From NCBI GenBank assembly GCA_028287035.1, contig JAQBQL010000068.1, forward strand, positions 1-47,236: a stretch of DNA of 47,236 bases, in the 5' to 3' direction. The translations under genes and the position numbers were made by a program. Below, one piece after another: positions 10,226 through 18,071 of this stretch. A model generated the notes under the pieces. It had not been told where the DNA came from and searched no databases. It was given only the letters and a program-made list of their open reading frames with translations. This DNA comes from Labilithrix sp. GTDB taxonomy: Bacteria > Myxococcota > Polyangia > Polyangiales > Polyangiaceae. Every line of letters begins with the position of its first letter. Position 1 is the stretch's first letter.

Positions 10226-11206
10226 ATGACCGTTCTCTCGAGGCGCTCCCGGCGCGCCGCTGCTTCGACGTACGGCGGGGTGTGCTCCGCCGTCCTCGCC
10301 GCGCTCCTCACGTGCGGCGCCTGTAGCAGCAGCTCCGAAGGCGGGGCGACGCCCGGCCTCGTGACCCCCGACGCCGGGAACACGGTCACGCTCGACGGCG
10401 CGATCAGCTCGCCCGGCGACGGGTCGGTCGTCCCTCCGGGGCCGGCGTGCGGCGACCCGTCGGCGAAGCCCGGCTTCACCACCGGTCACGAGGTCACGTG
10501 GGCGGGCGGAGGCAAGGGCACCTACTCGCTCTTCCTCGGCGACGCCTACGATGGGCACACGCTGCTGCCCGTGATCTTCGCCTTCCACGGCGACGGCGGC
10601 GATGGCCAGAGCATGCGCGGCGCGAAGCTCGAAGAAGCGTCCGGCGGCGCCGCGATCATCGTGTACCCCAACGGCCCGAACCAGACGTGGGACCTCGAGA
10701 CGGCGCCCGCGCAGAACAAGGACTACCGCTTCTTCGAGGCGATGGTCGCCGACGTGAAGGCGACGCTCTGCGCCCAGCCCGCGCGGGTGTTCGCGTTCGG
10801 GATGAGCCGCGGCGCGTTCTTCGCGAACCAGCTCGGCTGCTTCGAGAGCGATCTCCTGAAGGCGACCTCGTCGAACTCGGGCGGCGGTCCGTACTCGAAC
10901 AACGGCAGCGACTTCGACGACAACGGGTACTTCAAGTGCCCGAAGCCCGCGGTCGGCGCGCTCGTGATCCACGGCGACGCCGACAGCGTCGTGCCCTACA
11001 GCGCCGGCGTGAAGGCGCGTGACCACTGGCGCCTCCGGAACGGTTGCGGCACCACGACGAAGGCGTGGGCGCCGAGCCCGTGCGTCATGTACGACGGCTG
11101 CCCCGCCGGTCACGACGTGGGGTGGTGCTCGATCCCCGGGATGGACCACCAGCTCTGGAGCAGCGCGGGACCCGCCGTGTGGAAGTTCTTCTCGTCGCTT
11201 CCCTGA
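10226..11206 (+). CDS. Secreted lipoprotein esterase, PHB depolymerase/feruloyl esterase (LpqC) family
   Basis: A 326-aa alpha/beta hydrolase with a lipoprotein-type signal peptide (hydrophobic core then LLTCGAC, lipidated Cys at 30 or 33) and a Ser/Gly/Pro-rich linker to about 75. The catalytic triad is visible: Ser194 in the nucleophile elbow GMSRG, an Asp in HGDADSVVPY (about 251-253) and His308 in GMDHQLW. The oxyanion region FAFHGDGGDG is also present. This matches COG3509-type esterases that act on polyhydroxybutyrate, feruloyl or acetyl-xylan esters; the substrate cannot be assigned. Several additional Cys residues (for example 182, 205, 238, 274, 286, 292, 301) could form disulfides in the periplasm or outside the cell. 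The start at 10226 is chosen because the preceding 14 in-frame residues would spoil the signal peptide. Confidence 0.85.
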   Translation: MTVLSRRSRRAAASTYGGVCSAVLAALLTCGACSSSSEGGATPGLVTPDAGNTVTLDGAISSPGDGSVVPPGPACGDPSAKPGFTTGHEVTWAGGGKGTYSLFLGDAYDGHTLLPVIFAFHGDGGDGQSMRGAKLEEASGGAAIIVYPNGPNQTWDLETAPAQNKDYRFFEAMVADVKATLCAQPARVFAFGMSRGAFFANQLGCFESDLLKATSSNSGGGPYSNNGSDFDDNGYFKCPKPAVGALVIHGDADSVVPYSAGVKARDHWRLRNGCGTTTKAWAPSPCVMYDGCPAGHDVGWCSIPGMDHQLWSSAGPAVWKFFSSLP

Positions 11207-11213
11207 TCAGCGC

Positions 11214-12416
11214 TCACGCGAGCAGCGCGAGCTTCAGGTACCGACCTTCCGAGAACGTCGGCAGCGACGGGTGGTCCGCGGGCGGACCATAGAGGTCGAG
11301 GAGGCGGAGGTCGCTCCGCCCGAGCGCGAGGTCGTCGAGCGTGGTCGTGAAGTCGTCGGCCGACACGTGGCTCGAGCACGAGGCCGCGGCGAACATGCCG
11401 CCCGGCTCGAGCACGTCGACGCAGGCGCGGTGCAGCGAGCGGTACGCGGCGAGCGCGTTGGGCTTGGCGCGCTCGTTGGGGGCGAAGCTCGGCGGATCGC
11501 TGATGACGACGTCCCAGCGGTGCCCCTTCTTCTTCGCCTCGGCGAGCCACGCGAAGGCATCGGCGGTCACGAACGCGTGCGCGCGCGGGTCGAGGCCGGC
11601 CCGCTTGAAGCTCTCCTGCGCCGTGGCGTGGGCCTTCATCGCCACGTCGACGCTGGTGACGGTGCCGCCCGCAAGCGCGGCGCGCTGCGAGAACCCGCCC
11701 GTGTACGAGAACAGGTTGAGGACGCGCACGCCGAGGCCGGCACGCACGCGGCGCGCCACGATCTCGCCGATCCGGCGCCGGTTCTCGCGCTGGTCGAGGA
11801 AGGCGCCGGTCTTCTGGCCGCGGAGGAGATCGACGGTGAAGGGCACGCCGTGCTCGCGCACCTCGACGGGCGCCGCGGGCAGCTCGCCGAACATCACGGC
11901 GACGGTCTTCTCGTCGGAGCCACGCGACGGCGTCCGCGCGAGGAGCGTCGTGATGCCCGCGCGGCGGAGCGCGCCTTCGAGGCCCACGAGCAGCGTCTCG
12001 CTCAGGACGCGCGCGGCGTCGCCGTCGATGCGGAGCACGGCGACCTCGCCGTAGCGGTCGATGACGATGCCCGGCGTCCGGTCGCCCTCGCCGTTGAGCA
12101 CGCGGTAGGCGGTGGTCGCCTGGTCTCCCTCCGCGAAGAGCTCCCGGCGAAGCGCGAGCGCCCGCTCGAGCCGCTCGGTGAAGACGCTGCTGTCGAGCGA
12201 CGTGCCCGCGCCCACCGTCCACACCCGGAGCGCGATGGGCGACGATGGATCGAGCACGCCCGCGCCGACCTGCTCGCCGGCCTCGCTCCGGATCGTCACG
12301 ATGCGCGCGCCGCCCTCGTCGGGTCCGCCCTGGCCGACGAGCGCGCCGCGGAAGATCCACGGATGCCCACGGCGAACCGCCTCCACGCCGTGACGGTTCA
12401 CGACGACGCCGGCCAT
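11214..12416 (-). CDS. Class I rRNA methyltransferase, RlmI-like (23S m5C family)
   Basis: A 400-aa protein with an N-terminal PUA domain (about 1-85, beginning NRHGVEAVRRGHPWIFRGAL). A central segment contains VLNGEGDRTPGIVIDRYG, followed by a Rossmann methyltransferase domain. Motifs are GQKTGAFLDQRENRR (about 200-214), motif I LNLFSYTGGFSQRAA (about 233-247), DPPSF (307-311) and ASCSSH (345-350). This order is that of RlmI, the 23S rRNA m5C1962 methyltransferase, and its COG1092 relatives. The ATG at 12416 starts the PUA domain directly; the frame stays open far upstream only because of GC-rich antisense coding. It converges on the esterase gene with 7 nt between stops. Confidence 0.9.
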   Translation of the reverse strand: MAGVVVNRHGVEAVRRGHPWIFRGALVGQGGPDEGGARIVTIRSEAGEQVGAGVLDPSSPIALRVWTVGAGTSLDSSVFTERLERALALRRELFAEGDQATTAYRVLNGEGDRTPGIVIDRYGEVAVLRIDGDAARVLSETLLVGLEGALRRAGITTLLARTPSRGSDEKTVAVMFGELPAAPVEVREHGVPFTVDLLRGQKTGAFLDQRENRRRIGEIVARRVRAGLGVRVLNLFSYTGGFSQRAALAGGTVTSVDVAMKAHATAQESFKRAGLDPRAHAFVTADAFAWLAEAKKKGHRWDVVISDPPSFAPNERAKPNALAAYRSLHRACVDVLEPGGMFAAASCSSHVSADDFTTTLDDLALGRSDLRLLDLYGPPADHPSLPTFSEGRYLKLALLA

Positions 12417-12665
12417 GGACCGCTCACGAGGACGATGCTGGCGTGTATTCACTTGTGGGCAACACCTAGCGTGCGGCCCAACGTGGCGCAACGTGCGAGC
12501 AGAAACGCGATCGCGCTGTCGTGCGCGCGTTGACGGATCGTGGGCGGGGAGGGAAAGTGACGCTCCGCTCCGGCGCGTCGTGCCGCGCGCGTCCCGTTCG
12601 CCCGTGCGCGCGCGGCTCCCGCGCATGACGCTTGCATTGCTCGACTCGAGAGGAATCGTGGCTCC
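12417..12665. other. Divergent intergenic region between rRNA methyltransferase and TPR protein genes
   Basis: 249 bases without a supportable gene. It must hold promoters for both flanking genes, but I see no convincing -35/-10 pair. The palindrome CGCGATCGCG lies near its start (around 12507-12516), and a purine-rich GAGAGGA near 12648 may be the ribosome binding site of the TPR gene. Confidence 0.5.
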
Positions 12666-13871
12666 ATGAGGAAAGGTCGTTCCCAGAGGAAGGCGCGCGC
12701 ATCCCTGCCGCCGCGGAGCATGCGGATGTCGACGCCGTCGCCCGCGCCCGTCAGCGGCGATCGCGTCCGCGAGGAGCTCGATGATCTCGGCACGTTGGGG
12801 GAGGTCGACGAGGCTCCCTTCTCGCTCGAGCTGCGCGCGCGCACGCAGACCGAAGACGCAGCGCGCCCGAGCGTCCGGCCGAAGCGTGACTCGAAGCCGG
12901 TCGCGCCGTCGCTCCTCGCGCCCGAGCCCGATCCGTTCGTGCAGGCGCTCATTGACGACACGCACGAGACGCACGAGACGCACGAGACGCACGAGGCGCA
13001 CGAGACGCACGAGACGCACGAGACGCACGAGACGCCCGACGCGCTCCCGGCGCTGACGCTCAGCGTGCCGTCGCAGCCTTCGTTGCCCGAGCCCGCGCCA
13101 TCGGAGCCGGAGCTCGCACGCGCGCAGCCGGTCGAGGCGTGGCTCGCGGAGCCCGAGCACCCGGTCCACGCGGTGCATCGCAGCGCGCTGCTGACGCCGT
13201 CCGAGATCAGCATCCCGCCCGCCGGGGACCTCGCGGTCGAGCCGGTGGCGGAGCGCTTCTTCTCGGAGGGCGAGCTCGCGCTGCACGAGGGCGACGATGC
13301 GCACCGGGCCTGGGACGGCGCCGACGGCAACGAGGACAAGGCGCAGCGGAAGACGCTCCCGCACGTGGTCGCGCGCCGTGCTCGCTTCGCGCGTTACGTG
13401 CGCTGGGCGGTGGGCGTCGCGGCGGTCGTGTGCGTGGCGGCGGTGGGCCGGAGCGCGACGTCGCCTGCTCCGCCGCGCGCCTCGGCGGGCGTGGCAGCGC
13501 CGGTCGCCAAGGCCGCGGATCCTTCGCTCGTGAAGGCCGCCGCGGTCGACGTGGCCCCCGTCGTCGAGCCGTCGGTCGCAACGGCGGTCCGTGCGCCCGA
13601 GCCCGCCGAGCAGCCGGCCGCCGGCGGGAAGAGCGCGCTCGAGGAGAAGAACGACGCGCGCAGCAGCCTCGAGCGCGGAAAGACCGCCGACGCGATCGCC
13701 GCCGGCGAGCGCGCCGTGGCGCTCGACCCCGCGGACGGCGAGGCGTGGCTCCTCCTGGGCGCTTCGTACCAGGAGAAGGGAAACCTCGCCGAGGCGCGCC
13801 GCGCGTACGCGTCGTGTGTGAAGGAAGGCAAGCGCGGCCCCATCGCCGAATGCCGTCAGATGCTGCGCTGA
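12666..13871 (+). CDS. Single-pass membrane protein with His-Glu-Thr repeat and C-terminal TPR
   Basis: A 401-aa protein of unknown function. Residues 1-235 are a long, mostly disordered, acidic and Pro-rich cytoplasmic region that includes eight tandem Thr-His-Glu units (99-122, one unit Ala-His-Glu). A membrane helix follows at about 243-262 (RWAVGVAAVVCVAAVG), then an Ala/Pro/Val-rich linker and at least two TPR-like helices (about 325-395; AIAAGERAVALDPADGEAWLLLGASY). The TPR part would be outside the inner membrane. ATG at 12666 is used; an alternative ATG lies at 12720. It sits directly upstream of prs on the same strand, 87 nt apart, but no functional link is evident. Proteins with this disordered-TM-TPR design are common in myxobacteria but I cannot name a family. 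Confidence 0.8.
   Translation: MRKGRSQRKARASLPPRSMRMSTPSPAPVSGDRVREELDDLGTLGEVDEAPFSLELRARTQTEDAARPSVRPKRDSKPVAPSLLAPEPDPFVQALIDDTHETHETHETHEAHETHETHETHETPDALPALTLSVPSQPSLPEPAPSEPELARAQPVEAWLAEPEHPVHAVHRSALLTPSEISIPPAGDLAVEPVAERFFSEGELALHEGDDAHRAWDGADGNEDKAQRKTLPHVVARRARFARYVRWAVGVAAVVCVAAVGRSATSPAPPRASAGVAAPVAKAADPSLVKAAAVDVAPVVEPSVATAVRAPEPAEQPAAGGKSALEEKNDARSSLERGKTADAIAAGERAVALDPADGEAWLLLGASYQEKGNLAEARRAYASCVKEGKRGPIAECRQMLR
12960..13031 (+). repeat. Perfect 9-bp tandem repeat, 8 units, in frame
   Basis: Eight consecutive copies of the 9-mer ACGCACGAG, differing only by one A-to-G change at 12996 in the fifth unit. It encodes (Thr-His-Glu)4-Ala-His-Glu-(Thr-His-Glu)3 within the cytoplasmic part of the TPR protein. 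Because the unit is 9 bp, copy-number change would lengthen or shorten the protein without a frameshift. Confidence 0.97.
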
Positions 13872-13921
13872 CCGTTGACTCTCGGGAGGTCGGCGACTAG
13901 TGCCGTGTCCTGGGATCCTCG

Positions 13922-13947
13922 TTTTTTCTCGGTCTTCCGAGAGAGAG
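13922..13947 (+). promoter_or_regulatory. Leader hairpin that may mask the prs ribosome binding site
   Basis: TCTCGG / CCGAGA (6 bp, TCTT loop) can be extended by the T-run on the 5' side and the GAGAGG on the 3' side through A-T and G-T pairs to about 11 pairs. The 3' arm contains the purine-rich Shine-Dalgarno sequence of prs. Formation would limit translation start; a regulatory role is inference. Confidence 0.4.
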
Positions 13948-13958
13948 GCGGCACGCGC

Positions 13959-14903
13959 GTGTTCAAGAAGGTTTGCCTCTTTTCCGGGAACGCGAACCCC
14001 GAGCTCGCCCGCGACATCGCGGCGTACCTCGAGACTCCGCTTGGTAAGATCAAGGTCCAGCGCTTCAGCGACGGTGAGACGTTCGTAGAGATCAACGAGA
14101 ACGTCCGCGGCGTGGACGCGTTCGTCATCCAGCCCACGTCGAGCCCCGTGAACGATCACGTGATGGAGCTCCTCATCATCGCCGACACGCTCCGGCGAGC
14201 CTCGGCGGCGACCATCACCGCGGTCATCCCGTACTACGGCTACGCCCGTCAGGACCGGAAGATCGCGCCGCGCACGCCCATCTCGGCGAAGCTCGTCGCC
14301 GACCTGATGGAGGCCTCCGGGATCGACCGCGTCGTGTCGGTCGACCTGCACGCGGGTCAGATCCAGGGCTTCTTCAACGTGCCCTTCGACCACCTCTACG
14401 GCATGCCCGTGATGCTCGAGGACTACCTGAAGAAGAACTTCGACCACAACGCGGTGGTCGTCTCGCCGGACGCCGGCGGCGTGGAGCGCGCCCGCGCGTA
14501 CTCGAAGCGCCTCAACACGAGCCTCGCGATCATCGACAAGCGCCGCGAGCGCGCGAACGTCTCGGAGGTCATGCACCTCATCGGCGACGTGCGCGGCAAG
14601 GAATGCATCATCGTCGACGACATGATCGACACCGCCGGCACGCTCTGCGGCGCGGCGAAGGCGCTCGTCGAGCACGGCGCGACGCGCGTGGTCGCCTGCG
14701 CGACGCACGGGGTTCTCTCGGGACCGGCCATCCAGCGCATCACCGACTCGCCGATCTCCGAGGTCATCGTGTCGGACACCATCCCGCTCTCGCCGGCAGC
14801 CCGCACCTGCGACAAGATCAAGCAGGTCAGCATGGCCCGCCTGCTCGGCGAGGCCATCAAGCGCATCCACAGCTCGGACTCCGTCAGCTCGCTGTTCGCC
14901 TGA
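13959..14903 (+). CDS. prs: Ribose-phosphate pyrophosphokinase (PRPP synthase)
   Basis: A 314-aa enzyme of standard class I length. It transfers pyrophosphate from ATP to ribose 5-phosphate to make PRPP for purine, pyrimidine, His, Trp and NAD synthesis, in the cytoplasm as a hexamer. Visible motifs are [11 protein letters not shown] near the N-terminus, [17 protein letters not shown] (about 91-101), [14 protein letters not shown] (about 126-139), the flexible loop KRRERAN and the PRPP-binding loop [14 protein letters not shown] (about 216-229). The GTG at 13959 is chosen because it matches the family N-terminus and has GAGAGAGG upstream; the frame is open to 13875 but those residues do not belong to the family. 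It is the first gene of the housekeeping block prs-rplY-pth-rpsF-rpsR-rplI-dnaB. Confidence 0.97.
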   Translation: MFKKVCLFSGNANPELARDIAAYLETPLGKIKVQRFSDGETFVEINENVRGVDAFVIQPTSSPVNDHVMELLIIADTLRRASAATITAVIPYYGYARQDRKIAPRTPISAKLVADLMEASGIDRVVSVDLHAGQIQGFFNVPFDHLYGMPVMLEDYLKKNFDHNAVVVSPDAGGVERARAYSKRLNTSLAIIDKRRERANVSEVMHLIGDVRGKECIIVDDMIDTAGTLCGAAKALVEHGATRVVACATHGVLSGPAIQRITDSPISEVIVSDTIPLSPAARTCDKIKQVSMARLLGEAIKRIHSSDSVSSLFA

Positions 14904-14950
14904 CCGATACGCCGATTTCCCGCCCGCCCCCGCTGAACGGATGTACGAGG

Positions 14951-14971
14951 AAGCCGCTTGATGGGCGGTTT
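14951..14971 (+). terminator. Possible terminator hairpin after prs
   Basis: AAGCCGC pairs with GCGGTTT (7 bp including one G-T) around a 7-nt loop, 47 nt after the prs stop. The following sequence is pyrimidine-rich but lacks a true T-tract. It may allow partial read-through into rplY. Confidence 0.4.
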
Positions 14972-15018
14972 GCCTTCTGCTAATCGTTCGCGCCCCGTTT
15001 CCGCAGAGGAGTCTTCTC

Positions 15019-15726
15019 ATGTCCGCCGCCATCCCCGTCGCCGCCGATGCCCGCACTTCACGTGGAAAGGGCGCTGCCCGCCGCCTTCGCAACGAAGGTA
15101 AGGTTCCCGCCGTCGCCTACGGCAAGGACCTCGCGGAAGCCCTCTCGGTGTCGGTGACCCCGAAGGAGATCATCACCGTCCTCAAGAGCGAGCGCGGTCA
15201 GAACAGCCTCCTGTCGATCAACGTCGCCGGCGCGAGCGACATGCTCGTCATGATCAAGAGCTTCACGCTCCACCCGGTGGCGCGCACGCTCGAGCACGTC
15301 GACTTCGTCGAGGTGAAGCTCGATCGCGTGGTCGACGTCGAGATCCCGCTCATCGCGACCGGCAAGCCGATCGGCCTCGCGAACGGCGGTCTCGTCCGCC
15401 AGGTCTACCGCACGATCCCCGTGCGCTGCCTGCCCGACCAGATCCCCCTCAAGGTCGAGGTCGACATCAGCGGTCTCGACATCCACGAGTCGCTCCACGC
15501 GAGCGCGCTTCCGCTGCCGGAAGGTGTCGAGGTCCGCCTCTCTCCGGAGCAGACGGTCATCGCGATCGTCGCCCCCGAGAAGGAGCGCGCCGAGGACGTC
15601 GAGGCGACGGGCGCTGCGCCTGGCGCGGCGGCTGCTGCTGCTGCGGGCGCGAAGGCTGCTCCGGCGGCCGCTGCGGGCAAGGACGCGAAGGCGGCCGCCC
15701 CGGCGAAGGACGCGAAGAAGAAGTAA
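15019..15726 (+). CDS. rplY: Ribosomal protein bL25, CTC/TL5 form
   Basis: A 235-aa bL25 of the long general-stress (CTC/TL5) type. The N-terminal 5S rRNA-binding domain (about 8-98) contains TSRGKGAARRLRNEGKVPAV and HPVARTLEHVDFVEV. The C-terminal TL5 beta domain runs to about 190 (DISGLDIHESLHASALPLPEGVEV), and an Ala/Lys-rich disordered tail of about 40 residues follows. It binds 5S rRNA in the central protuberance of the 50S subunit. AGAGGAG lies about 10 nt before the ATG. The prs-rplY-pth order is widespread in bacteria, which supports all three assignments. The pth gene starts 6 nt after its stop. Confidence 0.97.
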   Translation: MSAAIPVAADARTSRGKGAARRLRNEGKVPAVAYGKDLAEALSVSVTPKEIITVLKSERGQNSLLSINVAGASDMLVMIKSFTLHPVARTLEHVDFVEVKLDRVVDVEIPLIATGKPIGLANGGLVRQVYRTIPVRCLPDQIPLKVEVDISGLDIHESLHASALPLPEGVEVRLSPEQTVIAIVAPEKERAEDVEATGAAPGAAAAAAAGAKAAPAAAAGKDAKAAAPAKDAKKK

Positions 15727-15732
15727 TTCTTC

Positions 15733-16401
15733 GTGGCCGCGCAGTCCCCCGTGCTGGTGGTCGGGCTCGGCAATCCGGGCAAGAAGTACGAGAAGAACCG
15801 GCACAACGTCGGGTTCCTCGCCGTCGAGCATCTCGCGCGCACGCACGGGATGCCGGACTTCAAGGAGAAGTTCAGCGGCGTGTGGACCCGCGGGGACGTT
15901 TCGGTCGGGAACGCGAGCTTCGCGGTGGCGGCGCTGAAGCCCACCACGTTCATGAACCTCTCCGGCGACTCGGTGCAGCCGGCCGCCGCGTTCCTGAAGG
16001 TCGAGACGAAGAGCATCATCGTGGTGCACGACGAGCTCGATCTTCCGTGGCGCGACGTGAAGCTGAAGCTCGGCGGCGGTCACGCCGGCCACAACGGGCT
16101 GCGCAGCATGATCGATCGCCTGGGCAGCCCCGACTTCGTGCGGGTGCGCGTGGGGATCGGCCGCCCGCCCGCGGGGTTCAAGGGTGACGTGGCCGACTAC
16201 GTGCTCCAGAACTTCGATCCGATGGAGATGGCGGAGCTGCCCGAGGTGATCGACCGCGCCTGCGCGATGGTCGAGACGGTCGTGGCGAAGGGTCCGCAGG
16301 CGGCGATGAACCTGCTGAACGGCCCGCCGCCCGGCGCAAAGGCCGCCGCCGGCAACACCGACAAGAGCGCCGACAAGAGCGCCGGCAAGAAACCGCGCTG
16401 A
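15733..16401 (+). CDS. pth: Peptidyl-tRNA hydrolase
   Basis: A 222-aa Pth1 enzyme that cleaves the ester bond of stalled peptidyl-tRNA and recycles tRNA. Active-site residues are visible: Asn14 in GLGNPG, catalytic His24 in RHNVGF, Asn75 in FMNLSG, Asp100 in VVHDELDLP and Asn121 in GHAGHNG. The catalytic core ends near residue 190, and a short Ala/Gly/Lys-rich tail (about 200-222) extends beyond the usual end. The GTG at 15733 fits the family N-terminus, is 6 nt after rplY and has only a weak purine-rich sequence, so translation is probably coupled to rplY. Confidence 0.96.
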   Translation: MAAQSPVLVVGLGNPGKKYEKNRHNVGFLAVEHLARTHGMPDFKEKFSGVWTRGDVSVGNASFAVAALKPTTFMNLSGDSVQPAAAFLKVETKSIIVVHDELDLPWRDVKLKLGGGHAGHNGLRSMIDRLGSPDFVRVRVGIGRPPAGFKGDVADYVLQNFDPMEMAELPEVIDRACAMVETVVAKGPQAAMNLLNGPPPGAKAAAGNTDKSADKSAGKKPR

Positions 16402-16408
16402 ACGTCTT

Positions 16409-16429
16409 CACGGGGGCATGGCCCCCGTG
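16409..16429 (+). terminator. Strong inverted repeat after pth
   Basis: Perfect 9-bp stem CACGGGGGC / GCCCCCGTG with a 3-nt ATG loop, 7 nt after the pth stop. It is very stable but lacks a T-tract. It could terminate or stall the upstream transcript before the rpsF leader. Confidence 0.5.
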
Positions 16430-16444
16430 GTAGAAACCGCGCCC

Positions 16445-16509
16445 CGCCGATAGTCGGCGCGGAATCCTTGCTCGTGGTCCGTGACGGACCGCGGGCTCCC
16501 TGGGCCCGC
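16445..16509 (+). promoter_or_regulatory. Structured rpsF leader (three short hairpins)
   Basis: Three perfect 6-bp stem-loops lie in the leader of rpsF: 16445-16459 (CGCCGA/TCGGCG), 16476-16490 (GGTCCG/CGGACC, loop TGA) and 16491-16509 (GCGGGC/GCCCGC). Many bacteria have an S6:S18-binding RNA motif in rpsF leaders that gives feedback control. I cannot confirm that consensus here, so the role is a suggestion. Confidence 0.4.
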
Positions 16510-16538
16510 AAGGTCCGGGCGATCCGTGAGGAGAGACA

Positions 16539-17237
16539 ATGAGTGAAGTGCAGATTCTGAAGTTCAAGGAGTACGAGACGATCTACGTGCTCCGCTCCGA
16601 TGTCGACGCCGACACCGCCGAGAAGGTCCAGGCGCGCGTCGCCGAGGTCGTCGGCCGCGACAACGGCAAGCTCGTGAAGGTGGAGGCCTGGGGCCGCCGC
16701 AAGCTCGCGTACCCCGTCGCCAAGCAGCGCCGCGGCGTCTACGTCTACGTCAAGTACGTGGGTCGTGGCGGCCTCGTGCAGGAGCTCGAGCGCAACCTGA
16801 AGCTCCAGGACACCGTCCTGAAGTTCCAGACTATCCTCACCAGCGAGAACGTCGACGTCTCGGGTCTTCAGATCGACCCCGAGGAAGTGAAGTTCCAGCG
16901 CCTCGAGCTGCCGCCCGAGGACGACGCCGTCGAGTCGCGCGAGAAGCAGCTCGGCCTCATCGACCTCGGCCCGGACGCCCCGCGCAGCATGCGCCATGGT
17001 CCCCGTGACGACGGCGACGAGTACGGCGACGAAGGCGGCGAAGGCCAGCACCGCGGCGACCGCGGTGACCGTGGCGACCGCGAGCAGCGCCCGCGCGAGG
17101 CCGCTGCCGCTGGCACGGCCGGCACGTCTGGCACGCCCGGCACGCCCGCCGCCCCCGCGGCCGGCACGGACGACACGGCGGGCCCCGCGGCCGCTGCCCC
17201 CACGACCAAGAGCGCCGACGGCGAGGACGACGCCTGA
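16539..17237 (+). CDS. rpsF: Ribosomal protein bS6 with long C-terminal extension
   Basis: A 232-aa bS6. The standard fold occupies about residues 8-105 (YETIYVLRSDVDADTAEKV; GRRKLAYPVAKQRRGVYVYV). It pairs with bS18 on the 30S platform. The remaining ~125 residues are a low-complexity acidic and Arg/Gly tail with repeated GDRGDR and short Gly-Thr/Ala-Pro repeats (GTSGTPGTP), far longer than in E. coli (about 130 aa in total). GAGGAGAG precedes the ATG at 16539. rpsR follows in the same operon, as expected for S6/S18 partners. Confidence 0.96.
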   Translation: MSEVQILKFKEYETIYVLRSDVDADTAEKVQARVAEVVGRDNGKLVKVEAWGRRKLAYPVAKQRRGVYVYVKYVGRGGLVQELERNLKLQDTVLKFQTILTSENVDVSGLQIDPEEVKFQRLELPPEDDAVESREKQLGLIDLGPDAPRSMRHGPRDDGDEYGDEGGEGQHRGDRGDRGDREQRPREAAAAGTAGTSGTPGTPAAPAAGTDDTAGPAAAAPTTKSADGEDDA

Positions 17238-17290
17238 AAAGGCGCCCTCGTCACGTCGAGCCCCCCACAAGCTTCCAGGAGATCTGAATC

Positions 17291-17581
17291 ATGGCAATGA
17301 TGGATGACGACAAGGACTTCGGCCGGACGCCGGACCTGAACGCGGACGCCCCCGGGCGCCGCCGCGGTGGCAAGAAGCGCGTCTGCAAGTTCTGCGCGGA
17401 CAAGGCTGCGGTCATTGATTACAAGGACCCGCAGGCGCTCAAGTACTTCGTGTCGGAGCGCGGCAAGGTCGTTCCCCGCCGCATCAGCGGCAACTGCGCC
17501 CTTCACCAGCGCAAGGTGACGCTCGCGGTCAAGCGCGCGCGCAACATCGCGCTGCTTCCCTTCACCGTCACCTCGGCGTGA
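17291..17581 (+). CDS. rpsR: Ribosomal protein bS18 (zinc-ligand C+ form)
   Basis: A 96-aa bS18, the partner of bS6 in the small subunit. The core from about residue 28 to the end contains [20 protein letters not shown] and [18 protein letters not shown]. The potential metal ligands Cys32, Cys35, Cys69 and His72 are all present, so this is the zinc-binding version rather than the Cys-less paralogue. The first ~27 residues are an acidic then Arg/Gly-rich extension. AGGAGAT precedes the ATG at 17291; a second ATG lies 6 nt downstream. Confidence 0.97.
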   Translation: MAMMDDDKDFGRTPDLNADAPGRRRGGKKRVCKFCADKAAVIDYKDPQALKYFVSERGKVVPRRISGNCALHQRKVTLAVKRARNIALLPFTVTSA

Positions 17582-17594
17582 CCCGGAGAGCACC

Positions 17595-18050
17595 ATGGCA
17601 ACAACTCTTCAAGTGGTTCTCCAGTCCACCGTCGACAAGGTCGGCGAGTCCGGCGAGCTCGTCAAAGTCCGCCCGGGCTTTGCGCGTAACTTCCTGATCC
17701 CCCGCGGTCTCGCCGTCCCGGCGACCACGGCTGCCGTCAACCGCATCAGCCACGAGAAGGCGGTCGCGGTCGCGAAGGCGGACAAGAACAAGAAGGAGCT
17801 CCAGGCCGTCGCCGAGAAGATCAATGGTCTGAAGCTCACGCTCAGCCGTTCGGTCGGCGAGGACGACCGGCTCTTCGGCTCCGTCACGACGAAGGAGATC
17901 GAGAACGCGGCGAAGGCCGCGGGCGTCACCATCGATCGCAAGAAGATGCAGCTCGCCGAGCCCCTCAAGGCCCTCGGTTCCTACGAGATCCCGGTTCGCC
18001 TCATGGCGGACGTGGTCGCGACGCTGAAGGTCGAGCTCGTCAAGAAGTAG
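17595..18050 (+). CDS. rplI: Ribosomal protein bL9
   Basis: A 151-aa bL9, the usual length. The N-terminal domain (VVLQSTVDKVGESGELVKVRPGFARNFL, here described over about 5-32) binds 23S rRNA. A long connecting helix is rich in Lys and Ala (about 45-75), and the C-terminal domain contains LFGSVTTKEIENA and LKALGSYEIPVRL. GGAGAG lies before the ATG, which is 13 nt after rpsR. A terminator hairpin follows, so this ends the ribosomal protein part of the operon. Confidence 0.97.
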   Translation: MATTLQVVLQSTVDKVGESGELVKVRPGFARNFLIPRGLAVPATTAAVNRISHEKAVAVAKADKNKKELQAVAEKINGLKLTLSRSVGEDDRLFGSVTTKEIENAAKAAGVTIDRKKMQLAEPLKALGSYEIPVRLMADVVATLKVELVKK

Positions 18051-18071
18051 AGTCGGCCCGCGGTAGGCAAT

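Noticed and set aside
12960..13031. Possible CRISPR or transposon repeat
   Set aside because: Units are 9 bp, directly adjacent without spacers and in frame within a coding sequence, so this is a minisatellite.
12417..15092. Extension of the rRNA methyltransferase frame to 1292 aa
   Set aside because: The extra part is antisense to the TPR and prs genes; the PUA domain begins immediately after the ATG at 12416.
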